Shown here one piece after another: positions 11,477 to 23,574 of a stretch of 64,000 bases of DNA. The notes under the pieces were generated by a model, which was not told the DNA's origin, did not search any database, and saw nothing but the letters and a program-made list of their open reading frames with translations. This DNA comes from Mesostigma viride. Its lineage: Eukaryota; Streptophyta; Mesostigmatophyceae; Mesostigmatales; Mesostigmataceae. The stretch spans positions 1,204,030-1,268,029 of the forward strand of contig RPFO01000406.1 in assembly GCA_009746045.1 (NCBI GenBank), read 5' to 3'. The translations under genes and the position numbers were made by a program. How positions within the stretch are numbered: position 1 is the first letter of the stretch; every line of letters begins with the position of its first letter.

Positions 11477-13104
11477 GACTGCGTCACGTGAGCATAAGTT
11501 CTCAGTGGGAGGGGAACATGGGATGGAACTCTCACTGTTATGTTTGTTCATCCTGTCTATTTTTTCACTGCCTACCCCTTTTCACCTTACACTTTTTCAT
11601 TTGAGTAAGCTGGCCGGGCACGAGGCTTTAGACCCTGTTGGATAGGTCATACGAGACCCCCGGCCGGGCACCATGGGCGCTGAAACATCGAACTCCTGAC
11701 CCATACTCCAACATCGCCTGTGCCTCACCACATCCCAGCAATGACCTCTTTCTTTATTCCATTTTTGTTTTTGTTATTATTATTACTCTAGCTTTGCTTT
11801 GTCTTTATTTATTATTGTTCGTATTATTACTATTTACATTTTCTTTTCTTTTTTCTTTATTTCTTTTTCTTTTTTCTTTTTCCATTTGTAATTAATGTAT
11901 ACTCCATACTTTTTCTTTTAGCCCCTTCGTGTATGTGTGTATGCGTTCCCTCTTTTCCTTCTTCGTTTTGGTTGTTTTTGTTGTTGGTGGTGGTGGTGTA
12001 TATGTCAAAGAGACAACCAGTGTGTGTCCCCCCTGTCAACCTTTCTTGTTACCCTCTGTCTCCCTCCATGATGCAGGTCTTCCTAGAGATAGCCACGCGG
12101 CTCCCGCGGCCTTCGCGTCTTTCCTCTCTGACAACTACCCTTGTCCTTCCACGGCGTTGGATCGCCATGCGTCCAGGCATAGTTGTCTCACTTCGTACAC
12201 CCTTAGAAGGCAAAAAGCCCCACTTCCCGATGTACAGTGCAAGCTAGTGCCTAAAGGATTGTAATTTGGGACTATGGAGTACCCGCTGCATGGCGGTGCG
12301 CCATGCACTTCTTTCGTGAGATCAGAAAATCTCTACTATTGCAATATAGGCATGCCCGCGCGAGGACGCATTTCCGATTTCAACTCCTACATGCCTTCCA
12401 TCTTTTACTGGGACTTCCGCGCCGATCCTACGGCCGGCTGAGATTCCAGGATTGAACGCGGCGTGACCAATTCCACGTTCCACTCATGATGGCTAACAGC
12501 CTGGCCGTGTCATGTGCAAAGGCTAGCTATGTTACCCCGTCAATATATGTTACGGGACGGTTTTACGTATACCTAATCGACCACTTGTCTTCTCGATCCG
12601 CCGCCCCGCCTCATACGGTTGTCTGTGTTGTACATGCACTTGTCTTCTCCCGGTTAGGCCGGGCGAAGTTTAGCAAAAACATAAGTCCTAAGTCCAAAGT
12701 ACTTTTTCCTCCTCCTGGATTTGGGGTCAGGAGTTGATTTTTCAAATTATAATTCAAATTATAATTTAAAACTTTGTTTTCTGGCATACGCGGGCTTTTG
12801 GTTCCCGACGCACATTTGAAAGTGCTGTCCTCCGAATTTTTGCCTTTGCATCGTGTGCAGTTCTTGGACGTTTGGAATCATGGCATGGCTAACGTAATGA
12901 CTGACTAGCTAGACCTTTTCAGTGGTTTTCCATTCGCGGGTATTTCCTTGTAAATGGTGGGAGAGCGATCGCAGCAATGGTGCTCACCACTAGCTAGACA
13001 CTCCCGACCAGTTAGGCTCGAAGCACACGCCCCGAGCAAGCAAGCTGTTTCCGGCCCCACCGTCTAGGTCATCTAGTCGCTCGACAGTCGACACGTAAAA
13101 AAAT
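11477..13104. other. gene-poor stretch
   Basis: AT-rich, T-rich sequence (11750-11900) and unremarkable sequence, with no supported gene. A GGTTGTCTC-family-like string occurs at about 12008-12024 (minus), but its flanks do not form a clear TSD. Confidence 0.5.
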
Positions 13105-15125
13105 TAAATTATAATTAAATTATAACATGCCTCCGTTGGGAGGTCATGTAGCACATATTCCTTGATGGGTGGTGGAAAGGAGAGAGCCGCGTAATCGAAC
13201 TATCCTAACGCTAAGCTACCTAGTCTAGAAAAATCCTAACTGCCCTACTCGTCAAAACGCCTCCTCTGCTTGGGGGGAGGGGGCTTGCCCACAGGGTCGG
13301 ACGTGTGAGCCTTGACAATCTTCTGCCACCGCGTCTTGTTCTGCATGGCAGTCCAAAGAAGGGAGAGAGAGAGTGGATGCGGTATTCAAACTGGGCTGGG
13401 ACCAGTAGGTCATCCAGCAACACCTGTACGTAGTTCGTGACATGTTTCCCTAGCTACCCTTTTGGGAATTACGTCCTTGGGGCCAGGCCAGGTCAGAATG
13501 TGCCGCCCTGGCTGGCCAAGCCGCTGGGGGCCTGCCAGACCAAGGGCGGTGTCGACCTGGCTTGTGCGAGCAAGGTGTCCTACAAATGCTATCCTACGCT
13601 GTCTAATCTCGTCTGAAATACGAGGCATGCCCTGATACAAAGACTCTGATGACGGGCGCTTGGAAAACCCTACGTTCAAGACCTGTCGGAGTATCCTGTA
13701 AACTGTGCCGTCTAGCCTAGCTGCCAGTGTGGGTGTGAGTGTCCACGCCTCGGCGCCATACGTGAGCACCGTGAGGACGAGGACCTTGAAGAGCATGCGC
13801 TCGCGGTGGTCGCCGAGGGCCTTGGAGCGCCAGTAGGTGTTGAGCGAACGAAGCCTAGCCCAGGCCAGGCCGATGCGGGTGTCCACATCGTCGGCAGTGT
13901 CAGGGAGCCAGCTCCCTAACAGCTTGAAGCGATCGCGGAACGGGACCGTCGTCCCATCGAGCAGGCGCGGCAGCGGCGGTGTACTGGAGGCCCCAATCAC
14001 CATCGCCTCAGTTTTGACACTAATCTCCAACCCCACCGGCGCCCTCGCCTCCAGGCCCAGACAGTCCAGCCAGGTCTGAATGTGCTCGGGGCGCGCGATG
14101 AGGGTGGTGTCGTCCGCATAAATCAGGTCGGCCAGGCGGTAACCAGGTCGAACCCCGCCATGCTCTTTCTCGTTTAGGATGTCCAAGCCTGGCTCGAACC
14201 CCTTAAGAGCAGTAAAGCGCGCACGTGCTCGGCGCATGACGTGATCCACGACAATAATGAACAGGTATGGGGACAGGACACAACCTTGCCACACCCCGTG
14301 GTGAATTAGGGGGAATGGTGGGGTGGTGCCTTCCGCAGTCCGCACTACTGCCTGTGAGCCCTCATACAGTCGGCGAATGGCAGCAATAAACGCAGGTGGC
14401 ACTCGATCCAGAGCTAGGATGGCCCAAAGAGCCTCCCAGAGGACCGTGTCAAAGGCCTTGATATAGTCAACAAAAATGAAGACCAGCGGCAAACTGTCAG
14501 GGGGAAGGCGACGCACCTCCTCCATCAACCGGCGCGCGACAAACACAGCCATGACAGTGTTACGACCACGACGGAAACCCATCTGAGACTCACCCAGGTG
14601 TGGGTCCAGCGCGGCGCGGAGCCTGTGCAGCATCATGCGCATGAAGACCTTCAGCGCGGCGCTCTGGAGGCAGACACCCCTGTAGTTACCGGGGTCAGCA
14701 GCAGAGCCCTTCTTGTACAGCATGACGCGGATGGCCGTCTGCCACTCAGCAGGCGGAGGCTCGTCAGAAAGCAGGACACGGTTGCAGAACGCCAGCAGAA
14801 GATCCCTAATTACCGCCGGATCAGGGGTCTTCAGCAGCTCAGCAGAAAGGTGGTCGGCACTGACCGCCGCATCGCACCGCAGGCGAGCAAGGGCGCCGTC
14901 CAATTCCTTCAAAGTGAAGGGGTGGACGACGTCGTCAGTGGCAAGGCAGCCCTCCTGCAAGGCGGGGACTTGGTAGTCCGCGGCCGAGGAGGGGGGCGCT
15001 GGCGGTGGCGGGGGTCCGGCAACCCCGAGGCGGGCGGCCGTCTCGGGGTGAAGCGGCGGGGGGGGGGCGCGAGCCCCACCGGTCAAGGAAACATTAGGCT
15101 GACCGGCGCGACATGTAAGCCAGCC
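13105..15125 (-). mobile_element. RTE-like non-LTR retrotransposon, degenerate copy
   Basis: The reverse transcriptase domain is clear in the 13410-15086 reading frame: FVDYIKAFDTVLWEALWAI (motif A), GVWQGCVLSPYLFIIVVDHV (motif B region), LIYADDTTLI (catalytic YADD), and MGFRRGRNTVMAV upstream. The C-terminus (GRHILTWPGPKDV onward) then shifts frame at about 13450-13410. Conserved pieces follow in other frames (VTNYVQVLLDDLL, then NKTRWQKIVKAHTSDP) down to a stop near 13245, so the copy is frameshifted and probably dead. No endonuclease domain is present, so it is 5' truncated. Downstream on the minus strand are a CCTCCCAACGGAGG hairpin and an AT-rich tail. Clade RTE is inferred from the domain style and tail. 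Confidence 0.85.
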
Positions 15126-15167
15126 ATAATTTCAATGCATGGTTGTCTCCTTGATAATTTCAATGCA
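15126..15167 (+). mobile_element. 14-bp micro-insertion with perfect 14-bp TSD
   Basis: ATAATTTCAATGCA occurs at 15126-15139 and again at 15154-15167. Between the copies lies only TGGTTGTCTCCTTG (15140-15153), the shared 3' end of a family seen at several other sites in this window. Confidence 0.7.
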
Positions 15168-15184
15168 CAAGGCTACACATTTCC

Positions 15185-15306
15185 ATATATTCATAATCCT
15201 GAACGACTTGAAAACGCGGACAAGATAACGGCAGGCTTGAGCTACCATGGTCCGGATTCTCCCGATTTCTGGCCTGTGCTGGTTGTCTCCTTGATATGAT
15301 CATAAT
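15185..15306 (+). mobile_element. 96-bp insertion of the GGTTGTCTCCTTG family with 13-bp TSD
   Basis: The insert at 15198-15293 ends in the family 3' end. The flanks ATATATTCATAAT and ATATGATCATAAT match at 11 of 13 positions. The inner 60-70 bp are homologous, in inverse orientation, to the insert at 16350-16416 (shared ATGGTAGCTC and GGAGAAT blocks). Confidence 0.65.
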
Positions 15307-15509
15307 GATTGGGATTAGCAGGTTACTCCGTGAGATACCCCCAGCAATGAGAGTACTTGCTTACCATCACCGTAATCGGTTACCCGCCGCGCCTGAAACA
15401 GATATAGCTGGCTAAAGTCAGCGGCGGATCCAGGAACATCGGTAAGGAAAGGAGGGGCAGGCAAGTTACAGCCAAAGAGGCTGCTCCCTTTCCATTCATT
15501 TGGGCGTAG

Positions 15510-15881
15510 TCGGGGGGTTCCGGAGACTTTTCCCTTAACTTTTCTCTTCCCTTAGCTAAGGGAAGAGTGAAGGGAAAAGCTGGTACGGACGACGCTATTG
15601 GACCTGCTTCCGGACAAAGAATTCTCTTACGACACGCAACGTGGGAGGCGGCGCAGCGACCTGTCGGCTTCCGCTACGTGGCACTCTATCCTTGTCCCCC
15701 TGCAAGGGCAGAGCTAAGGGAAATTCTCTTAAAGTTTTCCCTGTAATGGAAGAGAAAGAGCCGCTTTCCCCTTGGTGCATGGAATCTTCCCTTAAGGGTT
15801 GGGCGGACGGTACAACAGGTCCTTTTCCCGCGCATTAAAGGAAGAGAAAAGTTACATTTCCCTTCTCCAGAGCCCCCCGAG
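15510..15881. mobile_element. MITE-like element with ~45-bp terminal inverted repeats
   Basis: The left end (cggggggttccggagacttt, running through cttttctcttccctt) is complementary to the right end (reading inward tcggggggctctggag, then aacttttctcttcctt). The inverted repeat spans about 45 bp with a few mismatches and indels. The inside is short (about 280 bp) and has no transposase, so a non-autonomous TIR element is likely. A clear TSD was not found. Confidence 0.5.
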
Positions 15882-16062
15882 TAAAAGACAACTATTCCTG
15901 GACACATGGTGGTCCATCATCGTCTGGTCCCTTAATACATCAGACGAAAAATCAACTGGTTGTTTCACTCCATAAGTAAGTAAGTGCGTGAACATGCACT
16001 GAAGGCATGCCATGGAGTACCCCATGAGGTACTTTTCACTCCATATTGCATGCCCAGCCCCA

Positions 16063-19000
16063 CTAGAGCAGTGGCGCTCGTGGGTCCGCCCCCCGCGGCC
16101 ACACATACGTCATCTCGTCCCATCCCGTCGTCGCCATCAATCCCTCGGTCAACACACTCATATCGATGCCCACCGCAAATTCCTGCATGCGGATGACACA
16201 AACATCGCAACGGCGTATGGGATGCAGCCAAAGCCGATTCATCATGAAGTGAGCCAAGCTTTCGTTTTGAAAAAGGTCAGGATGCTTACTGGCATCAACG
16301 AGACAACCAGCGCAGGCATGGCATTACTATACTATAGTGACCATGGTATCCACGAGACAACCGGCGCAGGTTGACAAGAAATCTGGAGAATTCAGGCCAT
16401 GGTAGCTCGAGCCTGCTGGTATATTTACCTCTTAGACCTGCAAACGACAATTTCCTGTGCCCATCCATGATCCCATCCATGATCCCATCCATGATCCCAT
16501 CCATGATCCCATCCATGATCCAAATTCAGCACTGCAAAAGGACAGCAAATCCTGTCATAATAGACCCATGGGAAAACCGCAGGACTCACACAGACCATTG
16601 CACATACTGGTTGCGCTAGATCTGAGCCGCCCTGCGCGTGCTCTGGTCACATCGGCGGCATGCGTGATCTGACATATCCACCAGCGAGGAATCCCAAGGA
16701 TCCATACGCCTGTATTTTTTACGCGGTGCTGTCTTATTTGCGCTCACAAACGTGAAGGAATTCCAAAGGCACTAAGGCAAACTACTCCAGCATCAGAGGC
16801 AAATTAAGTGGGCCATGCGTCAAAACAGATCGGCTGGCCTAAGGGCATTTATGCTGGAATGTTGTACCAAGGCAGCCTGTTCCAACACCTGCCATCCCTG
16901 CAAGATACCCCTGCCAGCCAAATCTCCAAATCCCTGCAACCACTGGCGGCAGAAAAACCCAAACGATCTCTCAACAGGAGAATATGCAACAGGCACTGGA
17001 GGTTGCACAGGCACCAACCGTTGATGACGATCGCAGAAGATTCCCTTATCCTAGCAGATGCACGCACAGAGGCGCTGGGCGCAAGCGGTTACCACATCTT
17101 ACCGTGTGATGCGTGAAGCGCGCCAGAAGCGCGTTCTCAGGTACGGAGAAGTCCCACAAGCATGCGGTCATGTCACTGCGAGGCGAGGGCACGACAAGTG
17201 CATGCGCAGACAAGTCAAGCATGCGGTCAAGTCACTGCGAGGTGGGGGCGAAGCGAGTGAATGGGCCACATGCGGCAAGGGGCACATAAGTGGTAAAGAG
17301 GCATGTCCGAGGTTCACGTTCAAATGTAGACCCTAAAGCATATCTGTATCGTCATGCTAGTATGAGACTACCCCGGAGGTAGTTACACAGTGTTTAATTA
17401 TACTACCATACCAACTTCCAAACTGGGACGAGCGCAGGGAGGACAAGAAAACAAGCATCACAGTCATCTTCCCAAGGCCCGTTTCCCAATCTAGCGTGCT
17501 AGCCCAGCTACAAAAAATTTACAAGAAATCTATTTACGTGTTTGAGACAGGCTGCTGATAGGATGCCAAGGCCAGCGACGACGTCGATGTTAGCATCACA
17601 AGACGACGCGGTCAACATGTGCCCCTATTATGTAAAGACTAGTCAGCGACAAGGAGGTATTCCGAATCGAAACCAATCCGGAAGGTAATCCAAGGCTCTG
17701 CAAGAAAGCCAACAAGTCAGTGCAACAAATCAGCCGGGACAAAACCCAGTCTACTCCCATGCCGCGCAATCAATTGAGCAACCGCGCCTGCTGCAATAGC
17801 ATTGAGACAGCCGGCCCGCGTATTAATGCTAGCGCCAGAGCCTGCTCGCGACATCTCCAGGCATCCATGGCCCAGAGATGCATGCACTCAGCCCTCCGCC
17901 TCAGGAGCTTCGTGGCAGAAAGACGTGCTGAGAGCTGGCAAGTGAAGCTGGAACTGGCTCATCCCTGGCCAGCATCTGTCACTGCTGTTTAATGAAATGA
18001 GATCCAGGGTCCCTCACAGCATCCACCGCTCGTGCTTATGATCCATAGATCGGCTACCCACACCGGAGCTTTTTAGGATTCGAGTCCAGACTCCTTGCAG
18101 AAGTTAATATTACCAAGGCCTTTCCATAAATCATGCGTCATTAGGAGCAGGAGCATCGCTAGTAGCAGCATTGCCTATTATACATGCATTCGTCGCCCAT
18201 TAGGAGCGTTTGTCATTCCATGGATGGATCACTCACTAGGAGCAGGACGCGACCTCTGTGGGCCGATGGGGGGAGCACTTGAGCCGCCGCACCGCAAACC
18301 TGCGGCATGCACAAGCGCACAAGCGTAGCACAGTGCACAAGCGCAGCGCAGCGATGGAGGAGCAGTGGGTAGTAAGAAACTGATGGAGAGAGGGCCATGG
18401 GTAGAGAACTGCAGGGATGGGTGCGTTGGCACTTCCTGCAGGGATGGGTGTGTCTGTCCCTCCTTTACGGCTCTCCCTCAAGGACAGCCTATCGCATCAC
18501 GAGACAGCCATCGAGACGACAAGTGGCAGTGGGCAAGAGGAAGAGGGAGGAGTTAATAGGAAGCGACCAAGTTCACTCTTTCGGGTTAAGGGTTTAGGTT
18601 TAGGGTAATAGTAGGACTCAAAATTCACTGGCTGCAACTATTGTCGCGGCCAGTGCCGGGGGGACAAAAATTCACGCGTCACTGAGCAGCAAGCAGGGCC
18701 TCACGTGCAGAAACCGAACAAAGTGTAAAGGAAGTTTGTGATAGGAAGTTTGTGCTAAGAAGTTTGCAGAGCGGGTAGCATCGTAGTTTTATCTCTAAAA
18801 GATCCGTGTTGCATGATAATTACCACATATGCGAACACCAGGCAAAGAACTGAAAGGCCGCAAAACCCATCATGTGGATGCAGTGCTGGTCTTATCCTTA
18901 CTTCGTTCAGATGACACCTGGTAACAAGCAGAAGGTGGCGGCAGGTAGCAGTGTGCCATCTCCCGGTGCCAACAAACAACTATTGATCAACGGCGCATAG

Positions 19001-22000
19001 CAAGACCGAATGTGCCTCACCATATAACAGGGAAAACAGAGCACCTTTCAGGTCACACCTTACCGTCATGTGCACATCGGACCCATAATTTAGTTCATGC
19101 TTCCAAAAGCAAAAACTCATTTCCATACTGACAAAAACATTTTTCCAAGATAGTGGGAAGCCAGTGACCGTATGCTGCTGGTGGCACAAGCCCACACCCC
19201 GACAAGTCAAAGACATTTGACGTTGAGACAGGCCAACACGCGCAATGACAAGGTGATTTACAACGGAAAAACAAGCCATGATTGCAAGCCCGCACGTACG
19301 AGTGCCCCTGCAGCACGTGCATCGGCTGCCGGGGATTCCGGATGTCCTGCGCCAACAACACGCAAACAGGCACATGGCCATCTCCAAAACAATGTCAGCT
19401 GCCACGCGTGGCAATCGCCCTAGGCTTGTGCGCTGGATCCAGAGGGAGCTGCTGGACCCAACCGGTTGCGGGCCTCCCTGGTGTGACAGCGCAGCATAAA
19501 GTTGTGTCAGGCACCCGATGCTAGGTCCCTGGTGCCGAGAGCGCGCGCTGATCGACACGTGCGCTAGTTCCCACGGGTGCTTCTGAAATCTTGTGGTTAG
19601 GAGGCGGGCCGAGCCTCTACGGCATCAGCACAATGCCATCCTGTGGCCTCTGCCATGCTGGCTATGCCGGAAGGATCACCTCTATGTGGCCATTCCTCCA
19701 AGTGTATATATGTATACCAGATGCAACGGCAACACGTTTGTACGCCGTCTCTGGACACCACTTGGCACAAACTTGGCCACATCCAACACCCACTCAACCT
19801 GTGATACATCAAGTCCTGTGCGGGTGCAGAATAAGCGGGATGCCTGTGGCAAAGCTTATTATCAACGCTTATCATTAAAGCACAGGCACGAGGTCAAGTG
19901 AGGCCCTTTACTGCATCCCGATGAGCCATTACTAGTGAACGCTCACCAAGTGCTAAGGAGCGGGCGGGGGGGACATCAAACAGAAGGGCGAGAAAGATAA
20001 GCCAAAATTCAAGGATTGCCACCAAGTGCCACAGAGCTTATGCCAGCCACCAAACTGCCAAGCACCACACTGCCTGCCACAAAGTACCAGAAGGCGACCG
20101 AACGCTGCTGCAATAAAGCACCGAACCCATGTCGCATTCGCCAGCATCATGTCTCCGCGAGGCAAGCGCTCCCCTGGTTTCCCATTTTGTGTCGGGGCCG
20201 GCATCCCCACATGCCCCCCCAGGGACCCCCATGCCTATACCCTGGCCATGCCTCCCACGGCTGCGGCTTCGCATGGCAACCACCCCTCATGGTCATGGTC
20301 GAGGCCAATCCTATCCTGACTCCAATCCTATAGGTTCGAATCCGAAAGCCATGCATGCAACTGCACGGTCATCCACCACGCCCCTGTACGCACCCACACG
20401 CGTATGCTCTTGTCTACTGATCCCGTCACAAGCAGCGTCTCGCTGTACTTGCTCCAGTCGCACGTCAACACCTCGTACTCGTGCGCACGAATGACGACCG
20501 TGGACTTTGGTTCTGCGGCGAGGGGAGAGCAAGGGACCGGCGAACCATGCGGTGAGGGGAGAGGGAGGGGGCGGGGACACCATGTGGCGACCGAGGGAGA
20601 GGACAAGCAGGGGCAGACGACAGTGGGAGGCAGAGCAAAATTTTCACAAATTAACCCATGCCAAAGAGATGGGATGACGTGAGCAGTGATGTCACAAAGG
20701 AGTAGCCCATGGACGGGGACTCCTGATTCCATCACCAAGGTTCATCATCAAGGCAGGGAGCAAAAAGGGAAGAGTTCATCCAGGGAGAACCCATAAAAGG
20801 GAGAACAGACAAGGGGTAACATGCGCAGCGGGTGAGACACGTGGAGGAGGGGGCTACAGGGAGGACGTAGAACGCGTGGAGGCAGAATGCATTCCCTGAG
20901 AGGCGTAGAAGATACCTGAAAACAACACAGAAGGTCTTGAACTAAATATGGGGTACATACTGCACCAGTATGTACATCCTTATCCACAACCAATGGCAGG
21001 GTTGCGTGGATGCACGCGGAACAACAAACATCCGCGGCAGATCAGGGGGCACTGTACACAGGGAGCTGTGCACACCCATGGGGGGGCACAGTATGCAGGG
21101 AGCCGTATATACCCACCCCGCAGGTCCCAGACGCGCAGCGTGCAGTCGCCTGAACACGACGCAAACACTTCGGGGTTCGCGGGGCTCCTGCGTTGAAATG
21201 ATCAAAACGTCACAGGCCGCGGATGCCAGCAATGAGCGGCCGGTAGCCACCCACAGTGCATGAACCGTAAGCATTACTGTGTAGAACCAGCGAGCAGCTA
21301 AGTCCAGGGCCAGATGGTGGCACATCGAATAGCCAGATGAAGGCACATCGAATAGCCAGATGGTGGCACATCGAATAGCCAGATGAAGGCACATCGAATA
21401 GCCAGATGGTGGCACATCGAATAGCCAGATGGTGGCACATCGAATAGCCAGATGAAGGCACATCGAATAGCCAGATGGTGGCACATCGAATAGCCAGATG
21501 AAGGCACATCGAATAGGCAGATGAAGGCACATCGAATAGCCAGATGGTGGCACATCGAATAGCCAGATGAAGGCACATCGAATAGGCAGATGAAGGCACA
21601 TCGAATAGCCAGATGGTGGCACACTGGATAGCACATCGTGAGGTCACCCGAAATACAGGGCAGACCCACGGCAGCATGGCCACACCCCAACCACGAGGGA
21701 TATGGCGTGGGCTGACAGCGTTCTGCCAGCGTCCGTAGGGAAAGAGTGCTCTGTCATGCATCGCAACATGCGGGCCCCGTGCACATCACTGGTGACCTGC
21801 TGCACATGCGCCCCAAGCGGTGCCATCAGCCCTGCCAAACGGTTGACGGAGAGGGAGACAAGAAAGTGGCCATGCGCGTAGTTGACTAGGCAGCAGCCTG
21901 GCTGTCTAGGTAGTGGACACTAGCAGCGAGCCCACACCCCGTGTGTATGGATACTCGGGGGCACATCCGAGTACACACCCAGCATGCCATCAGTACACAC

Positions 22001-23528
22001 CCAGCATGCGATCAGTACACACCCAGCATGCGATCAGAGACAGCTTCAGGCACGGCAAACATGTTGGTGCTACCATCGCAACACAGGCCAACATGGTGCC
22101 AAAGCAGGCATGCCAAGCTTGCTGCCGGGGGGATAAAAATACTGGACGATAAATCCTACGCGTTAGGGGAAAAGGGGGGACAAGCGATACCATTTCATCA
22201 CCTATTCCTTTTTACCTTGAATACAACCTTCCTGCTCCTAGTGGGAAGTGGGAACCCCCCGCCTTCCTGCTCATCGTGCGGCCCTGCCAACCAACACTTA
22301 GTTCCTCGTTATGCACAAATGCAGATGGGAGCCTTGTGATGCAGACACTTGCACGTGAGCTGAACCATCTCCCCTGTTTGCTTAACTTTTGTGTAACATT
22401 TTTCTTATGAGATTAGCATAGTACTCCGTGGAATGCCTATGCGCACGACACGCGAGCCCTTCTTCCTTATCTTCCCTGTTCCACTTGCGCTCACCAGGTA
22501 ACGCCGTACACGCAGTAGGTGTGCTCCGCAAACGAGCGCAGCGAATGGTGGCCTGCGACTGACCACAGCTGTCACAGAGGCAAGGATATCGAGCAGGCAG
22601 GACAGATGTTGGTGGTTCAGACAACTAGGGGGCCAGCACCAACGATCAACAGCAGTGAGCAGTGCTCGGCATGCTGGCAAGTGGAGAACGAAAGCAAGCC
22701 ATTGGCCATTCTGTCCGTGTGTACTGAAAAACTGTGCTTGGTGGGGGGTTGCGAGAGGCAGTTTCGGAACGGATAAGCCTGGGTGCGGTCATGACCTGCA
22801 AACGAAGCGGCACATTTCATGCAGCGACCCCCACGCCCCATCGTGCCAAGGAAACAACACAGAGAACCACCTGCCTTTCCCCCGAACAACATTGGCCTCT
22901 AACGCCTGTGCATGGTTTCATCCCCCCACCTCAACCACCTCAACCCACCCAGTCTCAGCTTCGAGGTTATACTGCCACCTGGCCACTGCGCTGCGCGCTC
23001 ACCTTTACTGTGTCATCCCACGACGCGCTGAGGAACAGGTCGCGTTTCGTGTAGTTCCACGCGAGGCAGTACCTGGCAGACGGGGCGGGGAAGACAGGAA
23101 GAGGGGGAGGAGGGGGGAGAAGGAAGAGGGGAAGGAGGGGGGAGAAGGAAGAGGGGAAGGAGGAGGGGGGAGAAGGAAGAGGGGAAGGAGGGGGGAGAAA
23201 GAAGAGGGGGTGGGGGGGGAAGGGTGGGGGGGGATCATGGGGTAACGGAGTTATGTTCCTAATTAATTAATTAATCAATGGGGTACCGTATTGCTACAAG
23301 GACCGGGGTGAAGTTGTAACACGCCGCAGCTGCCGACGACACGAGCAGCACGATGGGGTGACAGCGGCGGATACGTCGGGTTAGCAACAGAAACAGTCGC
23401 AGGCTTGTAGGCTTGCATATGAGGCATGGACACGGCCATGCAAAGCTCCAGGGAAGGCTACTGTAGCAACACACACACACACGCGCACACACACACACAC
23501 ACACGCACACACTACTATACTATAGTGA

Positions 23529-23574
<46 letters not shown>

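Noticed and set aside
20325-20345. tRNA-like T-loop (ggttcgaatcc)
   Set aside because: Flanking bases do not form a five-base T stem, and no anticodon or acceptor arms are found. A similar string at about 25270 also fails.
21307-21625. CRISPR-like regular repeats
   Set aside because: Contiguous 23-bp repeats without unique spacers, in a eukaryotic intron.
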